Source of the DNA: Membranipora membranacea
Lineage: Eukaryota > Bryozoa > Gymnolaemata > Cheilostomatida > Membraniporidae
NCBI GenBank assembly: GCA_914767715.1
Contig: OU612068.1
Span: 3,162,001-3,226,000, forward strand
DNA: 64,000 nt
Reading direction: 5' to 3'
Every line of letters starts with the position of its first letter. Position 1 is the stretch's first letter. A program made the position numbers and the translations under genes. Below, in pieces: positions 1 to 7,875 of the stretch. Below the pieces are notes generated by a model. It ran no database searches and was not told where the DNA came from. It was given only the letters and a program-made list of their open reading frames with translations.

Positions 1-1290
1 GAGACAGATTTGAAAGCTGCACTTCCTGTTTGTGCTAACTGTCAGCTGATCGGAAATGGGAAATCCTACTTGTCTATACTCATCACCTTTAAGGTAAATA
101 GAAGGTTTTAGGTTGGGGGTTTACATGATGTCCTGAAAATTGATGATTTAAGGTTCTTTTCTCACATGTTACTACAGGAAACAAAAATTCTGCACATGTA
201 AAATTATGATTATCCACAATATATATCTGGATAACCTCGTAAACTTTGACATATAACGGTGCAATGAATACTTATAGGCTGAGGTGAACATGGATAGCAT
301 GGAGCCAACGGAATATTTCACTCCTCAGACTATAACCTGGTGTCAATCAATCGGCAGCAAGGCCACAAAGGTTAGTCAACATTACCAGCACGACGTGTCT
401 CCTGTACGACCATACCCTAATATTACTATCTATAGCTTTGGATATTTAGGCCTGTTTTGATATCATCTGCTTGAGTTTTGTGCTCAAACAAGTTACCAAT
501 ACAACAATTTTTTTTAAAGTATTTGATGCTGGCAGTCTCATAGCCTGAACGGCTCTGATCCGTAACATCAAAAATTTAGTGAATTAATACAATTGAGAAG
601 GACGATCTATTCTTGTTTTCGTTGTTCCTCTGTTGAAGGTTTCTGATGTACTAAACAGGCGTGATCCAGCTGTCACTAAGGCTATTGAGGATGTGATCAC
701 AGAACTCAACAAAAATAATCAATATATTCTCAAGTTTGCCATATTACCTCTAGACTTTAGCATCAAGGGCGGCGAGTTAGGTATGTTTATATTGAGGTTA
801 TCTATATTCTATACCCTGAATATCATCACATATAGGGAGATGTTCGTACAGAAAGCGCTCATGTAGACCATGCTTTGATAGTCCTTACACGATCACGCGT
901 CTGACCTTCAAGAAGCTTATGTCGGCAAATCGTTAGCTAAGTTCTGAGCGTTGATGTAGAAATACAGTAAACATTTGAGCCAATCACAACATTGTAAAGG
1001 TAGTTTACTGAAGTCACATGCTACCACGTGATACCAAGCCTTCTGGTCTAGATTGCCTAAGTTCCTAGATCTGAGACTAAATAAGCTATCATATTCTTTC
1101 ATACATAGGAGCATACAATGACCGATCTACAGTTCTGAGGTATGCGAGGCGTATGAGGTCGAATTATAGATGATGATATATGATGAATATGAATATAACT
1201 GATTTTTTTATTATAGGACCAACTATGAAATTGAAGAGACACGCGGTCAAAGAGAAATACAAAGATCTTATCAGCAGACTTTATCGCTGA
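1..1290 (+). CDS. ACSBG: Bubblegum-type long-chain acyl-CoA synthetase, C-terminal part (5' end outside window)
   Basis: Four coding exons are visible: 1-93, 278-370, 639-780 and 1217-1290. They join in phase to give 133 residues and a TGA stop at 1288-1290. The protein runs from a segment containing LIGNGKSYLSILITFK through ITWCQSIGSK and ILPLDFSIKGGELG to PTMKLKRHAVKEKYKDLI. The FSIxxGELxPTxKLKR block is the hallmark C-terminal lid of the AMP-forming acyl-CoA synthetase superfamily, and its lysines belong to the mobile C-terminal domain. The run around 'EYFTPQTITWCQSIGSKATKVSD' and the close at the KLKR block match the ACSBG1/2 (bubblegum) branch. Such enzymes activate long-chain fatty acids to acyl-CoA with ATP. 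The AMP-binding core lies to the left of the window. A 234-base open frame that starts upstream of exon 3 is only the exon read into its introns. Confidence 0.85.
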
Positions 1291-2127
1291 GCACCCTGTG
1301 TAGATGTGTTATCAGTCATAAAACTGCGACAGACTGGATTGGAAATGTATGTGTGCATGAATGTGTGTGTGTGTGCGTGTGTATTTGTGCGCGCTTCTGG
1401 GTGCAACAAAGCTTAGGCGATTCAGTGTATCAATTTCTAAAAGCTTCAGTCAGGAGAAAGAGGAGACAATTTCTTGTTTGCATTTGTAAATCATATGACG
1501 AGCAACACGCAATCCCTAACCCGGTTGGTCATCAGACTGCCATGTCACGATTAGATGAGCAACAGATGTTTTCCACTCATTCTCCACATTCTTCAAACTA
1601 ATAATTTTGATGAGAATGTAGTTGTTGTGAATTTATGACGCTGATATAATTTACCGAAGTTGACTTCACAAAACAATCTCCGAATCCTAAACATGTGCCA
1701 CAACATTATTACCGATCACTGGGTCCGAGCACTCCATAGGCAGCTCTGGCTAAAATGAGTACGTACATCACATGGTTGCATGATCAGTAAACCACCAGTG
1801 CATCTGTATAATTTTTATCTTCTCTATTTCTCATTCCTGTGCGATCACAGTGATTGCTATCAGTGATTCACCGAAAAACTTGACAAGACCCCATACTATC
1901 CTCCCAGTCTAATTGAGTAGATAACTTCGATTCTATCATAGCTGTACTCACTTTGATACAAATCATTGGCTTATAATTTCAAAAATGATTAAGCGGTTCA
2001 TTGATTTGGCTTTTACAATATATTTTGTCTCATACTTTTGTGTAACGGAGACGTTCCAGAAGCAGCCTCTTGCATAAAGTTTTATTTTGTTGAACAGGAG
2101 AAATAGGCTAAATATGGGTTATATCAA

Positions 2128-2215
2128 ATCTAGAACAAGTGTTTTCCCTCTGTGGTGAAGAGGGATATTGCAAAAGTTTGGTATAGAGGTATCTCGATAC
2201 CCGACTTTAATGACT
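2128..2215 (+). repeat. Dispersed repeat, copy 1
   Basis: The segment that begins TCTAGAACAAGTGTTTTCCC and carries AGGGATATTGCAAAAGTTT is matched in reverse complement at about 10783-10880 (ends GTTCTAGATG) and more loosely in direct orientation at 49991-50060. The copies are clearly diverged, with small indels. Family unknown. Confidence 0.5.
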
Positions 2216-2493
2216 CCTAAGGACCAATGTATCATAGCTTCTCAGCTATGATATGAAAAATATCATCACTGCATGATGTTGCACCAATGAAACAGGTTTG
2301 AATTCAGACTGTCTTATTACAAAAGACATGAACTACTCAAAGTTGGAACGTTTACATTGGACGGCAATAAATATGATAGCATCAAAGATGCAGATTTATT
2401 TTATTCTATTAGTAGACTTTAGGAAGTTACACGATCAAACAATAAATCGTAGACCAAAAAACACTAAAGTGAAAGACATTTATAATGAGCCAC

Positions 2494-2532
2494 CAGGGAG
2501 TTTGGGAGCTGTCCCAAACTTCCTGGAGGCTG
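2494..2532. mobile_element. Palindromic micro-foldback element (39 bp)
   Basis: The arms CAGGGAGTTTGGGA and TCCCAAACTTCCTG form a hairpin around a 4-base loop. The element is bracketed by the 7-bp direct repeat GAGCCAC at 2487-2493 and 2533-2539. The CAGGG terminus is typical of hAT-type inverted repeats. The right boundary (GGAGGCTG beyond the stem) is set by the direct repeat. Confidence 0.5.
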
Positions 2533-2626
2533 GAGCCACTCATGAAGCATAGCATATTTGTTATCATAGGAAGTTGTCCACTCACGTACTAAGTAAAGAC
2601 AACCAAATTTCACACCAGCAACATAT

Positions 2627-2754
2627 GGGAGGGCGCTTAAGCGCCCCTCCCACACCCTCCCCGCCACGCCCAAGGCGTGTGGATCGGGCTGCGCCCGATC
2701 AATATGCTCATCTCTAAAAAGTCTGAGTGAAATTTTTTAGAATATACGCCCCTG
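2627..2754 (+). repeat. GC-rich multi-hairpin repeat, copy 1 (direct)
   Basis: About 128 bp made of successive small palindromes: GGGCGCTTAAGCGCCC, then CCACGCCCAAGGCGTGTGG, then GATCGGGCTGCGCCCGATC. A tail reading ATGCTCATCTCTAAAAAGTC and ending near ATACGCCCCTG follows. The same unit occurs in reverse complement at 5398-5528. The two copies flank the F-box gene at 2974-4596. Confidence 0.7.
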
Positions 2755-2973
2755 ATTAGCAGGGAAGTTGGCATGTAGTGAGCGACCTACATATCAAATC
2801 CACAGGTCACAACGTGTCAGAGTTAAAATCGAACAAGTGTATGGATCTAATAAATCGAGTGTATCTTTGAGATTATTGACATGAAGCAGAATCTAACTTT
2901 CTGAAAGTAAGACCTGGCTGATTTGATGACAACATGGACTCGGTGATCTATAAACCCATATATCATGACTGTA

Positions 2974-4596
2974 TTAGTATTTGACAAAGTTCGATTTCAT
3001 ATGATTATCTATGTAAAAGAAACCTGGAAGATGGAAATGCGATAGCCCATGAGCCGTGAACCATTGATTGGACCCTACTTTTACTTCTGTCCAGCGTACG
3101 CTAGTGTGCTCAATCTCACCATCTTGAATTTCACTCCTCTCCTGTTTTCGCAGCACCTTTCCAGATGTTTTCACATACTGGATTGATCCAATGTCCCTCT
3201 CACTTGTTTCGATCCCCTCTATCCCTAATAAGCTGATGAGTTTGGGAAGCTTTGACTGAACTAAATCTAAGAATATCTCAGCACTGATGGGTGCGCACTG
3301 GTTGTTTGAGATTATCAGCACTTCCAGATTGATCAGATGTGTTGCCATCGCGTCAAAACCCACCATGGTTATGTATTCATGTCCATCCAGGTTTAGAACT
3401 TTGAGCTCAGCCATATATTTGAATGAGTGGTGTTCCATTCTTTCCACTGGGTCCACATCATCATCTTCGTACCCGGGGCGGACTTCTCTTGCTAGGAACC
3501 TATTATCCAGAGCTGTTATGTTTGGTGCAAATTTTCTGGTTGATCGGTTGTTTAGTGAAACCCATAGATCGTTAATAGCGCAAACTACAATAAGACTGTT
3601 TAAGTTTGTGCACTCTTTCGTAGAGTGATGAAAGTCGAGAGCAGTCCCACAGTCCAAAAGACCGGAATCACCATCACCTGCGAAAATCAGTTCCAAATGT
3701 TTCAATGAGGGAAACATATGAGGAATTTTGGCAACTTGATTGAATATTTCGTTCCCATCGAGATACATGAATGAAAGGCTCAACAGGTTGGGATACTGAT
3801 TGTTGACCACCCTCCAGGGGGGGTCGAAAGTAGGCCTAGCCAAGCAAAGGGCTTTCAGTTTAGGCAAATTACTGAGGACTGATGACATATAGTCTACATG
3901 GACATTGATACGCTTAAACTCATCAATAGCTAGCTGATTTTCAATGTCCCACAGTAAAATAAGCTGCTCTAAATTCACTAGAGGCTTAAGCACATCTCCC
4001 ATTTGACTATCACCAAGTGATTCGAACTGGGAGTATGGCTGATAAATCAGAATAAGATGTTTGAGGGTCACCATTTGAACAGGAAATGGCCTTAATGCTG
4101 CTAGACGATGTCGCCATATTATCGAGTCCAGATCCATATTCCCAATAATATGTATTAGCTTGTCATACTTCTCAGACACAGAAGCAAGGGATTCCTCATT
4201 ACTTGGCGATTGGGATTTATTGTTCGCTGATTCCCTGAGCTTCATTCTACTAGGTCCTTTGGGTATGGACGCCAGTATTTTTTTCTTTAGGGAGGGTTTC
4301 TTGATTGCCTCTCTGATTTCCTCAGCCGGGTGGTCTTCTTTTATCGATAAAATCTTTATATTACGCTGACCCAAACTCTCTGCAGTTTCTTCAGTGAGAA
4401 AACTTATTTGAAGTTCGGCTGTGAAATCCTTCCAAAATGTCGGGTTGTATGCAACGTCTCTCCAATCCTTGCAAACTCGAGCACAAGCGCAGAGAGTACG
4501 AGTGTCAAGCATTTGGAAAACTTCCAGAAGTATGTCATATGGTAGGTGAGATATTTTAGTTACATCTCCAAAGGTTTCCTTCCCCAGGTTAGCCAT
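2974..4596 (-). CDS. F-box protein with leucine-rich-repeat-like C-terminal region
   Basis: A single uninterrupted 540-residue frame starts with an ATG in MANLGKETFGDV. Residues about 15-60 (ISHLPYDILLEVFQMLDTRT, then LCACARVCKDWRDVAYNPTFWKDF) are a clear F-box, the Skp1-binding motif of SCF ubiquitin ligase substrate receptors. The rest contains repeated leucine-rich stretches (LKHLILIY, LEQLILLWD, LKALCLARP, LLSLSFMYLD, LKHLELIF, LKVLNLDG, LEVLIISNN) spaced like irregular LRRs, presumably a substrate-binding solenoid. No intron is evident, in contrast to its multi-exon neighbours, so a retrocopy or lineage-expanded intronless F-box family is possible. A degraded paralog lies at 11461-13168. 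The substrate cannot be inferred. Confidence 0.85.
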   Translation of the reverse strand: MANLGKETFGDVTKISHLPYDILLEVFQMLDTRTLCACARVCKDWRDVAYNPTFWKDFTAELQISFLTEETAESLGQRNIKILSIKEDHPAEEIREAIKKPSLKKKILASIPKGPSRMKLRESANNKSQSPSNEESLASVSEKYDKLIHIIGNMDLDSIIWRHRLAALRPFPVQMVTLKHLILIYQPYSQFESLGDSQMGDVLKPLVNLEQLILLWDIENQLAIDEFKRINVHVDYMSSVLSNLPKLKALCLARPTFDPPWRVVNNQYPNLLSLSFMYLDGNEIFNQVAKIPHMFPSLKHLELIFAGDGDSGLLDCGTALDFHHSTKECTNLNSLIVVCAINDLWVSLNNRSTRKFAPNITALDNRFLAREVRPGYEDDDVDPVERMEHHSFKYMAELKVLNLDGHEYITMVGFDAMATHLINLEVLIISNNQCAPISAEIFLDLVQSKLPKLISLLGIEGIETSERDIGSIQYVKTSGKVLRKQERSEIQDGEIEHTSVRWTEVKVGSNQWFTAHGLSHFHLPGFFYIDNHMKSNFVKY

Positions 4597-5277
4597 TATA
4601 CTCTACTACAAACCAAAAATACAAATAAAATCTACGTAAAAATTAAATATTGCGACCTCATCAAAACTCTCATTTAAATAACTATCAGCTCATAATGGCA
4701 ATTTGTCACCTAGGGCACTATGCAGAAACAATCACCAAAAGGTGGTACAGGCACATATATATATTCATATCAATTGGTACAGTAAACAGTTATGAAGTTA
4801 TGTCCCTACAACTTTTATCTTTGAGCCACTCATTGTTTGTCTACTTACATTGCAATCAGCTAGGAGTGACAGAGAGCAAAACCTCATTTGCATGAAGATA
4901 ATTCAACTACTGAAGCTTGCTGTCACACGCTACTATATCGACCTTGTTCACAACGATGCGTCCTTCCTCTTGGCCTGTGCGCGAATGACTGATTTTATTA
5001 TGATGGAAAGGTAATGTTATCAGTCAGCAGTACCACATATCATAGAAACCATCAAGTAGCTGCACATGTGCGCACTTCATCAGCACTTTATCAGCAAACA
5101 AACATCACATTGGCTTACATTGTAGTTATTTTAGTAATTTTAGTAATTTTATCACCAGTACTATTTTGTAATAGAACACTCAATGAATTCTGTATAGTAA
5201 CCATCAAGTATGCAAATATCAATTATCCACTTCACCATCCAGGTGAAAGCCACAAGCTTTTCATGCATGGGTGACAA

Positions 5278-5311
5278 TAGCCTGTCTTGACAAGCTTGTC
5301 AAGACAGGCTA
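5278..5311. mobile_element. Perfect-palindrome micro-element (34 bp) with 9-bp target duplication
   Basis: The two 17-base halves (TAGCCTGTCTTGACAAG and its exact complement) leave no loop. The insertion is flanked by identical 9-bp repeats GGGTGACAA at 5269-5277 and 5312-5320. Nine-base duplications are typical of Mutator-like transposases. The terminus TAGCCTG is shared with the element at 61943-62019. Confidence 0.65.
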
Positions 5312-5397
5312 GGGTGACAATTGGGTGTTGTACCAAAAAATCTCATGACAAACACTGGAAAAATTTACCAGCAATACATTGTCTGCACTATTTCGGC

Positions 5398-5528
5398 CAG
5401 GGGCTTATATTCTAAAAATTTTCACTCACTGACTTTTTAGAGATGAGCATAATGATCGGGCGCAGCCCGATCCACACGCCGCAGGCGTGGCGGGGAGGGT
5501 GTGGGAGGGGCGCTTAAGCGCCCTCCCA
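5398..5528 (-). repeat. GC-rich multi-hairpin repeat, copy 2 (inverted)
   Basis: Reverse-complement copy of the unit at 2627-2754, with the same three palindromes and the same CTCATCTCTAAAAAGTC-type tail. It lies between the F-box gene and the retrotransposon. Confidence 0.7.
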
Positions 5529-5687
5529 CCACGGAAATTTTTGCATATCGGTAGCAAAATAGTGCAAGCAGAGAGGTATTTCAATAGCTCACTGAGCTGT
5601 TGGGTACTTTCAGAAAACAACTCAATAGCAGTAGAAGATTATGGTAAAAATGCTCCAGTTATAAAGCACCCATTTGAAAAAAAACTG

Positions 5688-5778
5688 ACCTGGATGGGAT
5701 TCGAACCCACAACAATCTGTTTAACCGTGATTTTATAGCAGACGCTCTACACACTGAGCTATTCAACCACTCACAGAA
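5688..5778 (-). mobile_element. tRNA-derived SINE head (or tRNA relic)
   Basis: On the minus strand there is an A-box-like TAGCTCAGTGTGTAGAGCG and a B-box GGGTTCGAATCCC, followed by a run of T that could act as a Pol III terminator. The spacing between the boxes is long and the ends do not pair into a 7-bp acceptor stem. I therefore read it as a tRNA-derived element, not a functional tRNA gene. Confidence 0.5.
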
Positions 5779-5970
5779 ATCCGTGGGCCGTGAGTGCTAA
5801 TATACGCCACTGATTTCGGCCACATGACATGACAACCTACAGCTGTAGCGTGATAAATAAATGACAGAATGTGGGAAACTTACAAGACTATCTTATACGT
5901 TATCTGCCCTCATGTTACTGCCCTTCAAATATTCAGGACATGAATCTCACAGCATGTACTGTATACCTTA

Positions 5971-7875
5971 GTGATTGTATGTAACACCGCTGCATTCGAG
6001 TGGATCAAAACTTCACTAGCAAACTTTCTCAAAACTAAAGATATTGAAGGTGTGTGTTCTAAGTTAACTGTTGATAAAAGTGGAGCATATATAAGTGTTT
6101 CGAAAAAGCTAAAAAAAAAGGCAAAAAAAGTTTATACTATCAACTTTTTTAATACGACATCCACTATTTTGGTGAACGGAAATTCAGATATTAACTATTT
6201 CATGGCTCACTACGAGGAACTAATGTCTAAGATGCCTCATCACGTTGTTGATGCTGCTAACCAGGATTATCAATCAATCTGCCACACAGCTCTGGCTAGT
6301 GTAAAAAACTATGAAAGAGATAGCTTCTCAGACGAAAGTAATATGGATACATCAATCAATAGTCCATCTTTCACACATAGCAGAGATGAAGCTACTGAGC
6401 CATCGCTCCCAACTCACCCTGTCCCATCAACTTCATCAAATATTGAAAGTGAGTCATCAAAGGGTTTGCCTTCCCATCCCACCACCCCTTCCCAACAGAG
6501 CCCAGTCAAAAACCAGAGCCCAATCAACAATACGGCCAGTCCTATATCACCCATCCCCAACACCTCATCTCCTATTATCCAGTCTGACATAGATATCACT
6601 CATGTTCGAACCGCTATAACAAATTCCTCTCCCATCAACCATCAGCTTAAATCTGCAACCTTTAACAGGAGACAAGCTGAGACAGGAATACATGGCCAAC
6701 TCACTCCACCAAAGAAATCAAGAGAAAAATCAAGATCAAGATCAAGATCTCCTCTCAATAAATCGATCCCTCCACCAATCTCTGACGTAAGTTCTTACCC
6801 ACCAATTTCTTCACCACCTACCAAAATTGCAGACTGCAGTCTAGATATGTGCAAGGCTTTGAACAAGTCACTGCAATCAAGAATTCAAGAACTGGAAGAG
6901 GTAGTCAATAACCAGGCCAAGATCATCCAACAAATGCAGGAGAGCAGAAACATCGGACCATTAACCAATGACACATTACGTGCTCACCTGAGCCATTTCT
7001 CAGAAACTATGGAGCAGAAATTTAACCATCAACTGTTCTGTGTAAAACAACAACTGGAATCTTCCATCAACCAGAAATTTGGAACGTATGCAGAGGTTGC
7101 TAGAAAAACACAAAGTCACGACACTGGTGCACATGTTTCCCCCTTCATACCAACACCACACACTTCCACTCAACAAAACCAGGCAAACCCTTTATCCCGA
7201 CCACTATCCTTCCAATCCCACGGCCGGCCTTCCCATTCACCACACCATAGTGGATCACCAAACAATAATACCCTTCACAGCAGAAAGTCAAAACTCAAAT
7301 CATCCAGTAAGGACCAACACAGCTCAGACCATCCACAGTCAACGCATAGAGAACCATTTGCACCTGAAAGAAACATTATCGTCAATATTGAGAAAGGCTC
7401 AGCTTTCCATTTAAATTACAACCAAGATATTACTCGACAAGAGATCTGCAAACATTATGGTCTAGTGATTGTAGAAAAAATAACGCCATATAAGTTCAAG
7501 TCAGATCATCCTAAACTTGCCATTCAATTTAGAGATACTGCTGCAGCTATAAAAATTGTAACGGAATGGAATTGTCTCCTCTTTGGTGGATCGACTGCAA
7601 GGAGACCACAAGACCCCAAGACTCAGAATTTAAACTGTGCCATGATGTACAATGTCCCTAAAGAAGGCAGTAACAATGATATAGAGCGAGATATCAAAAC
7701 AGTTTATCCGGAGGCCACTATTGAGAGACTCTCAAAAGGTGGTAAAACCTTGCGCACTGTGAAGGTAAAATTCGCATCACAAACCGACATGAAACACGCT
7801 ATACACAATGGTATACCACTCAAATCTTTATTCATATATTGCCACCTATCAGAAATTTCAACTCCAAATGTCTAG
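5971..7875 (+). CDS. Retrotransposon ORF1 protein (N-terminus probably missing)
   Basis: The frame is open from just after a stop at 5941-5943 to TAG at 7873-7875. The codon at 5971 is GTG, not ATG. The first in-frame ATG is about 77 codons in, within NYFMAHYEELMSK, yet the sequence before it looks protein-like. A truncated 5' end therefore fits better than an alternative start. Visible parts are a Ser/Pro-rich linker (about residues 110-260), an RS-type tract (SREKSRSRSRSP), a coiled-coil segment (SLQSRIQELEEVVNNQAKII) and a C-terminal basic domain of the kind that binds RNA in CR1/L2 ORF1 proteins. It would coat element RNA as a ribonucleoprotein. Its stop overlaps the ORF2 start (ATGTCTAG). 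Confidence 0.7.
   Translation: MIVCNTAAFEWIKTSLANFLKTKDIEGVCSKLTVDKSGAYISVSKKLKKKAKKVYTINFFNTTSTILVNGNSDINYFMAHYEELMSKMPHHVVDAANQDYQSICHTALASVKNYERDSFSDESNMDTSINSPSFTHSRDEATEPSLPTHPVPSTSSNIESESSKGLPSHPTTPSQQSPVKNQSPINNTASPISPIPNTSSPIIQSDIDITHVRTAITNSSPINHQLKSATFNRRQAETGIHGQLTPPKKSREKSRSRSRSPLNKSIPPPISDVSSYPPISSPPTKIADCSLDMCKALNKSLQSRIQELEEVVNNQAKIIQQMQESRNIGPLTNDTLRAHLSHFSETMEQKFNHQLFCVKQQLESSINQKFGTYAEVARKTQSHDTGAHVSPFIPTPHTSTQQNQANPLSRPLSFQSHGRPSHSPHHSGSPNNNTLHSRKSKLKSSSKDQHSSDHPQSTHREPFAPERNIIVNIEKGSAFHLNYNQDITRQEICKHYGLVIVEKITPYKFKSDHPKLAIQFRDTAAAIKIVTEWNCLLFGGSTARRPQDPKTQNLNCAMMYNVPKEGSNNDIERDIKTVYPEATIERLSKGGKTLRTVKVKFASQTDMKHAIHNGIPLKSLFIYCHLSEISTPNV

Larger units (their letters stand above)
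1291..2973. other. Intergenic region with small repeats
   Basis: No gene is visible. The stretch holds a short GT-rich microsatellite at about 1360-1385, one copy of a dispersed repeat at about 2128-2215, a palindromic micro-element at 2494-2532 and a GC-rich hairpin repeat at 2627-2754. Short open frames here lack splice context or recognisable protein sequence. Confidence 0.5.
4597..5969. other. Upstream region of F-box gene with mobile-element debris
   Basis: No coding gene is seen. Part of this interval (about 4950-5050) resembles about 13500-13590 upstream of the F-box pseudogene. Both carry a CCTCTTG stretch followed by GGAAA..AATGTTATCA, so the duplication seems to include 5' flanking DNA. 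A perfect 34-bp palindrome (5278-5311), the inverted hairpin repeat (5398-5528) and a tRNA-like SINE head (5688-5778) follow. Confidence 0.5.

Noticed and set aside
1353-1601. Coding frame of 82 residues after the ACSBG gene
   Set aside because: It starts in a GT microsatellite and shows no conserved sequence. It is probably 3' UTR or intergenic DNA.
3287-3628. Plus-strand frame of 113 residues
   Set aside because: Antisense shadow of the F-box gene; no recognisable protein features.
5688-5778. Functional tRNA gene on the minus strand
   Set aside because: A and B boxes are good, but the ends do not form an acceptor stem and the gap between boxes is too long. It is better read as a tRNA-derived SINE. 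The same applies to 17715-17800 and 57815-57890.
5971-5973. GTG as a true start codon for retrotransposon ORF1
   Set aside because: GTG is not expected to start translation in animals. The frame is open upstream and the protein-like sequence begins abruptly, which suggests a truncated element.
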